In this document: one piece after another, positions 1 to 9,686 of the stretch
How positions within the stretch are numbered: position 1 is the stretch's first letter
How the letters are laid out: each line of letters opens with the position of its first letter
Origin: Woeseiaceae bacterium
Lineage (GTDB): Bacteria > Pseudomonadota > Gammaproteobacteria > Steroidobacterales > Woeseiaceae
Length of the DNA stretch: 64,000 nt
Reading direction: 5' to 3'
NCBI GenBank assembly: GCA_030065985.1
Contig: JASJCM010000009.1
Location: forward strand, 1 to 64,000
Program-made: the position numbers and the translations under genes
Notes under the pieces: generated by a model
The model's database searches: none
What the model was told of the DNA's origin: nothing
Seen by the model: only the letters and a program-made list of their open reading frames with translations

Positions 1-699
1 CGGAACTATAAATTCAATGCAATTCAGCATGGCGGTCAGCACACGATTGTTCGCAAAAACCTCTTCACCGGGAATAGAGGAGGCGGTGTTGCCTACCAAT
101 TCTACGATGACGAGTCGCGATACGTTTATGGAAATCGACTTTACAACAACACATTTACCAAGAATCGATGCGGCGCAATCATTGGACAATCTGGTTCGAG
201 AAAATACATGTACGACAATATCGCGCTCAACAACCTTGTTTACGCAAATGAGGACTGCAGTGGAGGAGGTCGGCAGATCAGTATCGCAAGCCGTCGTGCT
301 GTTCAGCTCGTCAAGAATCTCGTCGCAGCAGACAACCCTGGAATAGTGCTTGGGCGAGACGGTGCTCTCTGCCCAACGGTCGGTTCACGGGTGGTTGACA
401 CTGCCGCCTTCGCAACGCGGACACGAGAAGCTGGTGCTGGCCATGTGATCCCCGTTGACGACGCGAGTTGGTTTTCCGATGGATACGGGATTGTATCCGG
501 TGACCTTATCCAGCTCGCAGGTGGATCTGATAAATACCGGGTTGTCGAAATTGCTGAGACAGCGGATACCATTCGAATCGATAGGCCCGCGGGGTGGGCG
601 AAGGGTGATGGGATCCATTTGGCGTTTGCGGGCGATGGGCCAGATCAAGGCGCTTTCGAATTCAACGGGCCTCGTTGCGCAAATGGTGCCGATAACTGA
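1..699 (+). CDS. Right-handed parallel beta-helix protein, C-terminal part (5' end outside window)
   Basis: Frame 1 is open from base 1 to TGA at 697-699 (RNYKFNAIQHGGQHTIVRKNLFTGNRGGGVAYQFYDD...). Repeated NxL/NNxF-type rungs and a GAFEFNG end. Confidence 0.8.
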   Translation, partial: RNYKFNAIQHGGQHTIVRKNLFTGNRGGGVAYQFYDDESRYVYGNRLYNNTFTKNRCGAIIGQSGSRKYMYDNIALNNLVYANEDCSGGGRQISIASRRAVQLVKNLVAADNPGIVLGRDGALCPTVGSRVVDTAAFATRTREAGAGHVIPVDDASWFSDGYGIVSGDLIQLAGGSDKYRVVEIAETADTIRIDRPAGWAKGDGIHLAFAGDGPDQGAFEFNGPRCANGADN

Positions 700-817
700 T
701 TCACACGTCGATAAGCGAAACTAAGGGTTTTCCCGATGTGGAATTTCTGCGACATCTGTATTTTTCTTAGATATCAATCGCGTAATGCGAAAACGTAAGA
801 ACCGGTATTAAACAACT

Positions 818-838
818 GTCTCCTTCTGGAGACGTTTT
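818..838 (+). terminator. Possible weak intrinsic terminator
   Basis: GTCTCC-TTCT-GGAGAC hairpin followed by GTTTT, downstream of the partial CDS. Confidence 0.4.
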
Positions 839-919
839 CATCGGGTTTCTCCATGCTTGCCGATCCTTAGGATTGTCATACCTCTATTGTAAACATAGAC
901 TTACGGCAAATCGAGAGGA

Positions 920-936
920 TTGGCACGATCCTTGCT
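920..936 (+). promoter_or_regulatory. Sigma-54 (-24/-12) promoter
   Basis: TTGGCACGATCCTTGCT matches YTGGCACGrNNNTTGCW, with correct GG/GC spacing (GG 922-923, GC 934-935). Confidence 0.85.
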
Positions 937-1105
937 ATGTTAAATTGGAGCAAGGATAGAGGCGTCGCATCGGCAAGCTTGAAACAGCGATTCGGTTATA
1001 TGAGATGGCCGTCACAGTTTTTTCAAACCAACGGTGCGACAACCATTAGTGTCAAAGGTGAGTTGCCTTAGACCAGATCAAGAGGTAAAGCTGATCTGAA
1101 TCTGA

Positions 1106-1186
1106 ACAAGGGCAAACTCGTCGAAAGGCGAGGACGCAAAGCTTCCGGTCTACGGGCTGATGCCTAGGATAGCGGGGTTGCCAGGA
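1106..1186 (+). ncRNA. Cyclic di-GMP-I (GEMM-I) riboswitch
   Basis: GGGCAAACTCGTCGAAAGGCGAGGACGCAAAGC...CCGGTCTA...TAGGATAGCGGGGTTGCC. GAAA tetraloop stem CTCGTC/GGCGAG, GGACGCAAAGC core, GGCAA/TTGCC closing helix and GCGGGG motif. Confidence 0.88.
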
Positions 1187-1307
1187 AATCCAACATCGCA
1201 TTGCGGCTGCAGTGCGTGGCTCTCCCTGAGCAGCTTTACAAAATCCTCATAAGCTTAAGATTTGCGGAAGCAAAGCATCCCGCCGTTCATTCGGTTTGGG
1301 TATTATG

Positions 1308-3785
1308 ATGTTAAAACAGTCAAGATTATTTACTAAGAATGCTTTGGTTGTCATGGCCGCAGTTGCGTCGCTGCTGTCAGGATGCCTAAGTGACGTTGAG
1401 TCAGGTCAGAACTCCGCACCTGCTGCGCCGCCTGCACCTGGAAACACGGGCAACAATGCGCCGACGATCTCTGGGTCCCCACCCACATCGGTGTTGGCAG
1501 GATCTCCGTACTCTTTCATTCCAACAGCGTCAGATCCGGACGGCGATACGCTGACTTTTTCCGTCCAGAATAGGCCGCGATGGGCAGAATTCGATACTGC
1601 CACTGGCGAACTCAGCGGCGTTCCGAGTCTTGCACAGATCGGTTTCTATGGTGATGTGGTGATTTCTGTGCATGACGGCTCGGCGACTTCGGACTTGGAT
1701 TCGTTCGGCATATCCGTTAACAGCAGCGCGCCGACTAATTCAGCGCATGTCGGCTTCGGCTCGAAGACGCAAGGCGCCCAGAGTTGTCCAGGCACCGTAG
1801 AAACGTACAGGGTTACGTCGCTATCAGGTGGAAGTGGCCAGGGAACGCTTCGCGACGCAGTCAGCGAGGACTGCCGCCATGTGGTGTTCGACGTGGCAGG
1901 CGACATCGACTTGGGTGATCTACAGATAAGTAACAGCTACATCACAATCGACGGTGCGTCTGCTCCGGCTCCTGGTATTACGCTCATCAATGTTGGTCGC
2001 CTGGTACTTGAGGCCAGTGGTGGCAATCCGGTGCACGACGTAATCGTTAACAATATTCGTGCTATCGGACGAGGTGGCAGTGTCGAAGCCAACGATCTTT
2101 GGGAGCTCGACGGCTCAAGCGGCGCCCCAATTTACAATGTCGTTCTCGACCGTCTGACAATGAGTAATTCCGGAGACGGTAATGTCGATATTTACGGCGA
2201 TGTCTACGACGTTACGCTCTCCAATAGCCTGATAATGAATTCCATGCAGGGCCAGCATTACTCTCAATCGAGCGGAATGCGTGAACGGATAACGATCTTT
2301 GGCAATGTTTATGCGCTTCTCAATGAACGTCAGCCGCGCGTTCGATACAACACTCGGCAACTGGATTTCATTGGCAATGTGATCTACGGCTGGGGCTGGA
2401 TTGAAGGCGGCGCATCAGGAATGCATATCGACGTGGGCTCGGGAACTCCGTCAGCTAACGTCGAGCACAACATTTATCACTATGTCGAAGGGCTTCGTGG
2501 TGGACCCGACGATGGTCTGAGGATCGACAGCATGGACGGCGACTGGTTTTTCGCCGACAACGATTGGCCCAGTGGCGAGTCTCAGGGCGACACAGCGTTA
2601 ACGTCCAGCCGCGTGTCGATGATGCATCTTGGCGTAGACTACTCGGCGCCACGCCAGACGACGGATATCGTGTCAGTTGGGATGTCTTACAAGAACCAGG
2701 AAGAACTGGACCTGTTGTCGGATATCGCGTCTGCGGTAAACGGATCAGGATCGGGTGGCGGCGATACCGGTGGTGGCGGTGATACCGGTGGTGGCGGTGA
2801 TACCGGTGGTGGCGGCGATACCGGTGGTGGCGGTGATACTGGTGGTGGCGGCGGTACCGGTGGTGGCTTCACGCCGCCGGCCGGTGAGACCTCCTATCGG
2901 GGTATTCCGTCTCCCTCAGCAGCACTTGGTTTCGACGTCTGGGCAGACTATCCGGCTGACCAGGTTTTGACAGGATCGCGCGGCGACGACACGATCAACT
3001 GCACTGGCAGCGCCGCAGATCCCTGCGTGGTGGATGCATCAGGCGCGAGTTTCACCTACCTCGACATAAGGGGCTCGTACGTTATCGTTCAAGGCGGCCT
3101 CGTGCAGGCGCCTAGTGGCAATGGTGAGTGGTTGTCGACCGACGCCTGCAACTTCTGCGTCGTTCGCGATGTAGAGGTCGCTGGCCCGGGGGTGGATTCC
3201 GGTCATTCGTCTGCGGTTTGGCTTGGCAGCTTTACAGTCTGGATTCGTGGTTCGGTGCATGGCTTTGGTGACAATCGGAGAAACGCCAGGGAGCAAGATT
3301 TTCATGGCTTCAAGGTCATGAACTCCGATGTCTGGATTCTCGATGCCGAGATATACGACAATAGCGGTGATTCGGTCCAGGTCGGCGATGCGAGTCGTGG
3401 GTCGGCGCAACGCGTATACATGGGCGGCGGCTACTATCATCACAACAGAGAGAATGCAGTCGACATCAAGGACTCCAGGGACATCGTTGTGTCGGGGGTG
3501 ACTATGGAAGGATTCCGGCCTACGAGTTCAAGTCCCGGAGAGGCGCTGATCGTCCATGATGATGCCTATGACGCGCTTATTTACGACAACGTTGTCCTGG
3601 ACTCGACGCTCGGAATGGTCTCTTCAGGACGCAGTGGTCATGTTATTGACAACAATACGATCACTGCGCTGGATACGGGAATAGAGCTTCGTAGTACGCA
3701 GAACATTACGGTATCGAATAACGTCATCAATGCGCCAACCCGAATTGATGTTCAAGGCGGAGTCACAGGCGATATCCAGCAGTAG
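1308..3785 (+). CDS. Lipoprotein with Ig-like (He_PIG-type) domain and two right-handed beta-helix domains joined by a GGGGDT-repeat linker
   Basis: ORF 1296..3785. Signal MMLKQSRLFTKNALVVMAAVASLLSGC. PTISGSPPTSVLAGSPYSFIPTASDPDGDTLTF Ig-like segment. Beta-helix rungs on both sides of the linker. Confidence 0.85.
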   Translation: MLKQSRLFTKNALVVMAAVASLLSGCLSDVESGQNSAPAAPPAPGNTGNNAPTISGSPPTSVLAGSPYSFIPTASDPDGDTLTFSVQNRPRWAEFDTATGELSGVPSLAQIGFYGDVVISVHDGSATSDLDSFGISVNSSAPTNSAHVGFGSKTQGAQSCPGTVETYRVTSLSGGSGQGTLRDAVSEDCRHVVFDVAGDIDLGDLQISNSYITIDGASAPAPGITLINVGRLVLEASGGNPVHDVIVNNIRAIGRGGSVEANDLWELDGSSGAPIYNVVLDRLTMSNSGDGNVDIYGDVYDVTLSNSLIMNSMQGQHYSQSSGMRERITIFGNVYALLNERQPRVRYNTRQLDFIGNVIYGWGWIEGGASGMHIDVGSGTPSANVEHNIYHYVEGLRGGPDDGLRIDSMDGDWFFADNDWPSGESQGDTALTSSRVSMMHLGVDYSAPRQTTDIVSVGMSYKNQEELDLLSDIASAVNGSGSGGGDTGGGGDTGGGGDTGGGGDTGGGGDTGGGGGTGGGFTPPAGETSYRGIPSPSAALGFDVWADYPADQVLTGSRGDDTINCTGSAADPCVVDASGASFTYLDIRGSYVIVQGGLVQAPSGNGEWLSTDACNFCVVRDVEVAGPGVDSGHSSAVWLGSFTVWIRGSVHGFGDNRRNAREQDFHGFKVMNSDVWILDAEIYDNSGDSVQVGDASRGSAQRVYMGGGYYHHNRENAVDIKDSRDIVVSGVTMEGFRPTSSSPGEALIVHDDAYDALIYDNVVLDSTLGMVSSGRSGHVIDNNTITALDTGIELRSTQNITVSNNVINAPTRIDVQGGVTGDIQQ
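2755..2868 (+). repeat. In-frame 18-bp tandem repeat (GGTGGTGGCGGTGATACC; GGGGDT)
   Basis: About six near-identical copies encoding the glycine-rich linker. Confidence 0.95.
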
Positions 3786-3811
3786 TCCCGCGACTTGAAG
3801 TACTAAACAAG

Positions 3812-3839
3812 AAAGGGGCCCTCGGGCCCCTTCTTTTTT
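3812..3839 (+). terminator. Intrinsic terminator
   Basis: AAGGGGCCCTCGGGCCCCTTCTTTTTT just after the stop at 3785. Confidence 0.9.
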
Positions 3840-3975
3840 GCGCGTCGGCTGGTGTTCGTTGGGACGCGGTTCTCATCGCGTGTTGAGATATACGTCATAC
3901 GACAGAGATATAGGTAAAAATCCTGCCATAACCGTATGATTTTCGGGTACATTAGCGTCCAGTTCCGATTGCCCA

Positions 3976-5499
3976 ATGGCAGCCCGAGGCTCCATGTCCG
4001 ACATTGACAAATCCGGCACGCGACAGCTTGGACGCAACGTTGCTACAAGCTGGCTGAGCCACATTGTATTTATCGTGCTCGGCTTTCTCATGCCGAGAAT
4101 CATCGATAATTCTCTCGGCCAGGTAGCGCTGGGCGTCTGGGATTTTGGCTGGACGATTGTCAACTACTTGAGTCTGGCCATGGTTGGGATCGGATCCTCA
4201 ATCAACCGTTACGTTGCGCGCTACCGCGCCGCGAATGATGTAGAGAAGCTCTCCTCGACGGTATCGTCGGTCGTTGCTGTGCAGCTGTCGATTGCCACCG
4301 CGGTGGCTATTGCGACGATCGTGCTCGCGAGAGTTGTTCCAGATCAAATGGATGACCAACTGGGTCAATTCGCCGACGATGCTGGAGACGTACTGTTCTA
4401 TTTGGGCTTGTCATTGGCAGTCCAAATGGCCTTCGATGCATCCCGAGGAATATTGACTGGGTGTCACCGTTGGACTTCGTATAACGCAATCAATGCTGGA
4501 GGCTACGCCGTTACCGCATTCGCGATGATCGCGGTGTTGATGACCGGAGGCGGTCTGGGCGGCATGGCGATGGTTTTCTTCTGGTTTACGCTTGGTACGG
4601 AGCTGCTTCGAGCTATCTATGCGGTGAAGGCCTGCCCTGAAATCATGTATCGGATCGGGCTTGTCAACTGGCGTGACGTTCGCAAGGTTGTCGCGTTCGG
4701 TATGAAAAACGTATTGATTTACGTGCCACGCATAGTCGTGCAGCAGTCTGTGAGCATAGCTATTGTCGGTGTTCTTGGGCCGGCGATGCTCGCAACTATG
4801 GCGCGCCCTCTCGCGCTGGCGGGACACTTAGCGACGGTCGTCAACAAGTTCTCGTATGTGCTTACGCCCACGGCAGGTTCGTTGCAAGGAGCCGGTCGAA
4901 ACGAGGATTTGCGTAGCTTCGCGTTTGGTGCGATGCGAGCTGGCTGGATCCTGGCCGCGTTGCCGTGTGCATACCTGTTCGTGCTTGGCGACAAGGTAGT
5001 TGACCTTTGGATGGGCGCGGACTATGCAAACTGGCGCTTAATGGCCGTACTCGCCGCCGGTTATCTGATTCCGACCGCGACCAGCGCGGTGCTGACTATT
5101 CTCGCGGGCGTAAACGAGCATGGGCGCGTGGCAAAGCTTAGTCTGCAATTGTCGATAGTGACGCTCCTGGTCGCTTTACCGCTGATTTACACCTTTGGCC
5201 TTACACTTGAGGTTGCAGCATTCATCATCGTATTGCCCTCCAACATAGGAATTGGCCTGGTTTCAATTGTTGTCGGGTGCAAAGTACTGAACATATCGGC
5301 GCGCGAATATGTAGTCAGGGTAGTGAGTCAACCGCTATCAGTAGCGATAGTGTGCGCGATAGCGCTCTGGGTGGTGAGAGCATATGGCCCCGAGAGTTCG
5401 TGGCAGATGCTGCTAATCGGTGCGGTCGTACAACTTGTCATCGTATTATTGCTGCTGCAATCTGACGTCAAAGAGGCGTTGAGATCACTGAAAAAATAA
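3976..5499 (+). CDS. Polysaccharide flippase, Wzx-like (MOP superfamily)
   Basis: About 500 aa, many TM helices. N-terminus GRNVATSWLSHIVFIVLGFLMPRIIDNSLGQVALGVWDF typical of oligosaccharide flippases. Start may be ATG 3994. Confidence 0.85.
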   Translation: MAARGSMSDIDKSGTRQLGRNVATSWLSHIVFIVLGFLMPRIIDNSLGQVALGVWDFGWTIVNYLSLAMVGIGSSINRYVARYRAANDVEKLSSTVSSVVAVQLSIATAVAIATIVLARVVPDQMDDQLGQFADDAGDVLFYLGLSLAVQMAFDASRGILTGCHRWTSYNAINAGGYAVTAFAMIAVLMTGGGLGGMAMVFFWFTLGTELLRAIYAVKACPEIMYRIGLVNWRDVRKVVAFGMKNVLIYVPRIVVQQSVSIAIVGVLGPAMLATMARPLALAGHLATVVNKFSYVLTPTAGSLQGAGRNEDLRSFAFGAMRAGWILAALPCAYLFVLGDKVVDLWMGADYANWRLMAVLAAGYLIPTATSAVLTILAGVNEHGRVAKLSLQLSIVTLLVALPLIYTFGLTLEVAAFIIVLPSNIGIGLVSIVVGCKVLNISAREYVVRVVSQPLSVAIVCAIALWVVRAYGPESSWQMLLIGAVVQLVIVLLLLQSDVKEALRSLKK

Positions 5500-5575
5500 G
5501 CGGATTTGGAACTGCCGGCTTCAAGAAGCCTAGACACTAAATCATGGCAAAAGCGCTTGTCTGAAGGGACGAAGA

Positions 5576-6646
5576 ATGGGTGCAACTGGAAGATCGGAAT
5601 ACCGGAAGGTGACTTGCCGCACATTGGATGCGCTTGGCTTGAATCGATTAATGCGTGCCCGCAACCGTTACGACATAAGAGTTCTGACGTTGCACGGTGT
5701 TTCGACCGTTACACGAGGAGACTTGTGGGAGCCTTTGCGCCCCCAGCTCGACGTACGACTTTTTGATGCAATTCTGGGAAAGCTCTCGAAGAGCTATGAC
5801 TTTGTGTCGATGGACAGGGTGCTGGCTTCGATCACGGGCAAGTCAGAGCCAATGAAGAACTCGATTTGCCTGACTTTCGATGACGGCTATAGCAATAACT
5901 TTAGAGAAGCGCTGCCGGTGCTTGAGAAGTATGAGGCGCCCGGGACATTCTATGTAACCTCAGGCAATCCTGTTACGCGCGAACCGTTCTGGTTCGATCG
6001 GCTTGACTACGTCTTGCAAGAGGCTGCACGCCAAGGTGCGGAGCTGGAGATTGGCGGACGGCGTTTCGATTTCGAATCGGATAAGCGCGAGGACGTCAGC
6101 AGAAAGTACGTCGAGCTGCGCAAGTTCGCCAAGAGGCAATTTCCTCGCGAGCAAGAGTTTGTAGATTCCTTGAATGATCTGGCGGAAAAAGCGGAGGAGA
6201 TGACGGGCAAGGCTCTCAAGTCGATTTTCGAGGAGGATCATTGGTCACGGATCGTAACTCCCGATGAATTGTCTCAATACGCATCCCACCCGCTGGTAAC
6301 TATTGGAAGCCATACAGTCAATCATCTTCGGTTGAGTTTCGCATCGAGCGAGTCGATTGCGTCGGAGCTGGAGGAGTCCAAAACGAAACTGGAAGCCTGG
6401 ACGGGTAGACCAGTGTTGCACTTTGCCTATCCGAACGGTGACTTTGACAACCGTTCAATACAGGCAGTCCGCGATGCGGGATACGCCACAGCCGTCACGT
6501 CGGACGCTGGCGTTAACAGGGTGGGGCAGAACCCGCTTTCGATGCCCAGACTTGATTTCGGCTACACGCTAGACAGTGCCGAGGTCGCGACCCGCGTGTC
6601 AGGCCTTGAGTCTTTCCTGCTGAGACTACGTTCGCGTGGTGCTTGA
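5576..6646 (+). CDS. Polysaccharide deacetylase (NodB-type)
   Basis: ICLTFDDGYSNNF...LPVLEKYEAPGTFYVTSG, TIGSHTVNHLRL, FAYPNGDFDNRSI motifs. Start could be ATG 5651. Confidence 0.88.
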   Translation: MGATGRSEYRKVTCRTLDALGLNRLMRARNRYDIRVLTLHGVSTVTRGDLWEPLRPQLDVRLFDAILGKLSKSYDFVSMDRVLASITGKSEPMKNSICLTFDDGYSNNFREALPVLEKYEAPGTFYVTSGNPVTREPFWFDRLDYVLQEAARQGAELEIGGRRFDFESDKREDVSRKYVELRKFAKRQFPREQEFVDSLNDLAEKAEEMTGKALKSIFEEDHWSRIVTPDELSQYASHPLVTIGSHTVNHLRLSFASSESIASELEESKTKLEAWTGRPVLHFAYPNGDFDNRSIQAVRDAGYATAVTSDAGVNRVGQNPLSMPRLDFGYTLDSAEVATRVSGLESFLLRLRSRGA

Positions 6647-6694
6647 GCGGGGCAAGTCCAAGGAGCGTCCAAGCACCTCTGAGGCTGACGTCTG

Positions 6695-7840
6695 ATGAAG
6701 ATCGCAATCGTCGTAAGCAATCTCGAATTCGGTGGAGCTCAACAGCAAATCGTCGCGTTTGCCAATGCAATCGACACGACCGAACATAGTTTGCATATCA
6801 TTTGCCTGTCGTCTTTTGTTCCCTTGGCCGATAGTCTTCAGAGCACCGACGCGCCGGTACATGTCATACAAAAACGCTGGAAGTTCGACATATCAGTCCC
6901 GTTCCGGCTCTATTTCCTGCTCAGGAAGTTGAACGTTGACGTTTTGCATGGATACCTGTTCGATGCTGAGATTGCGTCGCGGATAGCAGGCAGACTTGCA
7001 CGTATTCCGGTTGTCGTTGGATCAGAGCGCAACTGCGATTATCGGCTTAAACCTGTCAAGAAACGGTTCTACGATTTGACCAGGAATATGCAGGATTGGT
7101 GCATTGCAAATTCCTATGCAGGGGCGCGCTTCAATAGCCGCTTGCTTGGGTACGATGATGACCATTACAAGGTGGTTCACAATGGTGTCGATACAGAACG
7201 CTTTCGTCCTTCCTCTCAGCAACTTAGTCGGCAGGAGTTGGATCTGCCCGACGCTGTACCTGTGGTCGGCGTATTCGCAAGTTTCAAAGCGCAGAAGAAT
7301 CATGAGCTTTTCTTCCGGGCTGCCGAATTATTGGTACACGAATTTCCGAATCTGAAGTTGCTGCTCGTAGGTGACGAGCTGTACGGCGGTATGCACGGTT
7401 CAGGAGAGCATGCGCTGATGCTGCAACAGCTGGTCGACGAGCTTGGTTTGCGTGATCGCTGCGGTTTTGTGGGCAATCGCCGAGATGTCGAGAATATCTA
7501 CCCTGCGTGCGATCTGACCGTTTTACCATCGAGGCACGAGGGTATGCCTAACGCTGTCCTCGAGTCGATGGCATGTGGAGTACCCGTCGTCGTGACGAAA
7601 GTGGCAGACAATGAGCTACTTGTTCCCGATGGAGAGGTCGGTTTCGTCGTTGACAGCGAAGACGTCAACGGGCTTGCAGCGAAGATTCGAATTCTTCTTG
7701 CGGATCGGGATCTGGCGGATCGATTTGGACGTCGCGCGCGCGCGTGGGTAGAAGAAAAGTTTGCGGCGCCGGTAATGGCGGATCGGCTTATCGCAGCGTA
7801 TGGCTCAATGCTGCGTAATTCACGCGAGAGGCGAAACTGA
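6695..7840 (+). CDS. Glycosyltransferase family 4
   Basis: NLEFGGAQQQIVAFA at the N-terminus; FVGNRRDVENIYPACDLTVLPSRHEGMPNAVLESMACGVPVVVT. Confidence 0.92.
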   Translation: MKIAIVVSNLEFGGAQQQIVAFANAIDTTEHSLHIICLSSFVPLADSLQSTDAPVHVIQKRWKFDISVPFRLYFLLRKLNVDVLHGYLFDAEIASRIAGRLARIPVVVGSERNCDYRLKPVKKRFYDLTRNMQDWCIANSYAGARFNSRLLGYDDDHYKVVHNGVDTERFRPSSQQLSRQELDLPDAVPVVGVFASFKAQKNHELFFRAAELLVHEFPNLKLLLVGDELYGGMHGSGEHALMLQQLVDELGLRDRCGFVGNRRDVENIYPACDLTVLPSRHEGMPNAVLESMACGVPVVVTKVADNELLVPDGEVGFVVDSEDVNGLAAKIRILLADRDLADRFGRRARAWVEEKFAAPVMADRLIAAYGSMLRNSRERRN

Positions 7841-7841
7841 A

Positions 7842-9686
7842 GTGTGTGGTATTGCGGGAATCGTATACCGGGATGGGTCCCGAGCGCCTGATCGCGTCGG
7901 TCTGCAACGCATGTCGCAGTCCATGGCGCATCGAGGGCCCGATGGCAATGGGTTATTCGTGCAGCCCGGCGTTGGTCTTGCACACACGCGGCTGAGCATT
8001 ATCGATCTTGGTGGCGGCGCTCAGCCAATGAGCGTTTTGGGCGGTACAGTGACTATCACGTTCAATGGTGAGATTTATAACTACAAGGAGCTAAGGCAGG
8101 ACCTCATCAAGTCAGGGCACCGTTTCCGAACGGAAAGCGACACAGAAGTGATTCTTCGGCTGTATCTGTCAGTCGGTGAAGATTTTGTATCAGAACTGAA
8201 TGGAATGTTTGCCTTTGCAATCTGGGATTCTCGCGACCGTAAGCTGGTTGTGGCGCGTGATCGTCTGGGCGAGAAGCCTCTCTACTACTCCATCGGCGGC
8301 AATGGCATGTTGTTTGCCAGTGAGATCAAGGCAATCAAGTCCTACGATGATTCCTCGTACACACTCTGTCCAAGGGCGCTGGACGATTACCTGGCTTATG
8401 GCTACGTACCGGAACCGCGTTCGATTTATCAGGAGATCGCGAAACTTCCACCGGCAACAATAGGTGTTTGGAGTGCAGGTGAGTTCAGGACAAAGGAATA
8501 CTGGACCTGCAATGGCGACATTGTCGAGTACAGCAGGCAGGACGCTGCTGAGGAGTTCGAGGCGCTGTTATTGGACTCCATGCGACTACGATTGCGCAGT
8601 GATGTGCCTGTCGGCGCGTTCCTCAGCGGAGGCATGGACTCGAGCATAATCGCCTGGGCGGCGAGCTCGGTTTATCCCGATCAGCTTAATACGTATACCA
8701 TTGGTTTCGCGGAGGCGTCCCACGACGAATCGGCAGACGCCGAGTTTACGGCGAAGGCCTTGGGGACTCGTCATACGACGCGACATGTAGACGGGATTTC
8801 TCTCGATCATTTGCCTGAATTAGTGCGGCAATACGATGAACCTTTTGCAGATCCGTCGACAGTGCCTACGTTTCTCGTGACGCGTGAGGCGAGCCGCGAT
8901 CTCAAGGTTTGTTTGTCCGGCGATGCTGGAGATGAGCTATTCGGCGGGTACCCGCAATACCTTTGGGAACCACTGGAACGCACATTCGGCCGCCTACCAG
9001 TTGGCATCCGTAGAGCGCTTCTCGGCGTTCCGTTGGCGCTTCTACCCGAGCATGTCAAGGGAATAGGCTGGTTAAAGCGCCTACGTTGTAGCGGCGCCGA
9101 GCGATTCCAGCGCAAGATCGGTATCTTTCCGCCAGAAGTGCGTGAGCGTCTGACTCCTGTTGAGCAACGTGAGTACATCGATTACCAGGCAACGATTTTG
9201 CATGAGTACTTCGAACTGGAGCCTGACGAAATCCGCGCGAGGCAAATAGCGGATCGCGAAACGTGGTTGTCGGGTGACATTCTAGTAAAGGTTGATCGGA
9301 GCTCGATGGCGCACTCGCTCGAAGTCCGAACGCCATTCCTGGACCACCGCATTGTCGAATTTGCTCACCGTCTACCGCAGGCGCTCAAGATTAATGGTGC
9401 CGAGCAAAAGGTTCTGTTGCGCGAGGTGGCTCGCAACGTCCTTCCTTCCGAGGTATTGGATCGCCCGAAGAAAGGTTTCGGAATGCCTCTGCGTGACTGG
9501 TTTCGTGGTAAGTATCGGTCCTTCGTCGAGGACCGCCTGATCAGCAAAGACTGTGCACTGCGAGGCCTTCTCGATGTCGAGGGCGTGCGTCAAGTTGTCG
9601 AGGCCCACACTCGAGGACAGCGGGATTTCAGCGATCAGATATGGGCGCTTTTGTGGCTCGAGGAATGGGCCCGAAACGAATCCTAG
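7842..9686 (+). CDS. asnB: Asparagine synthase (glutamine-hydrolysing)/EPS-type amidotransferase
   Basis: GTG start at 7842 gives MCGIAGIVYRDG with Cys2 nucleophile; LSGGMDSSIIAW PP-loop; class II GATase and synthetase domains. Confidence 0.9.
   Translation: MCGIAGIVYRDGSRAPDRVGLQRMSQSMAHRGPDGNGLFVQPGVGLAHTRLSIIDLGGGAQPMSVLGGTVTITFNGEIYNYKELRQDLIKSGHRFRTESDTEVILRLYLSVGEDFVSELNGMFAFAIWDSRDRKLVVARDRLGEKPLYYSIGGNGMLFASEIKAIKSYDDSSYTLCPRALDDYLAYGYVPEPRSIYQEIAKLPPATIGVWSAGEFRTKEYWTCNGDIVEYSRQDAAEEFEALLLDSMRLRLRSDVPVGAFLSGGMDSSIIAWAASSVYPDQLNTYTIGFAEASHDESADAEFTAKALGTRHTTRHVDGISLDHLPELVRQYDEPFADPSTVPTFLVTREASRDLKVCLSGDAGDELFGGYPQYLWEPLERTFGRLPVGIRRALLGVPLALLPEHVKGIGWLKRLRCSGAERFQRKIGIFPPEVRERLTPVEQREYIDYQATILHEYFELEPDEIRARQIADRETWLSGDILVKVDRSSMAHSLEVRTPFLDHRIVEFAHRLPQALKINGAEQKVLLREVARNVLPSEVLDRPKKGFGMPLRDWFRGKYRSFVEDRLISKDCALRGLLDVEGVRQVVEAHTRGQRDFSDQIWALLWLEEWARNES

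Noticed and set aside
2755-2868. Tandem repeat considered as CRISPR-like
   Set aside because: 18-bp contiguous units without spacers, in-frame in a CDS; a glycine-rich linker.
3039-3443. Minus-strand 134-aa ORF inside the beta-helix gene
   Set aside because: Fully contained antisense ORF with no motif support.
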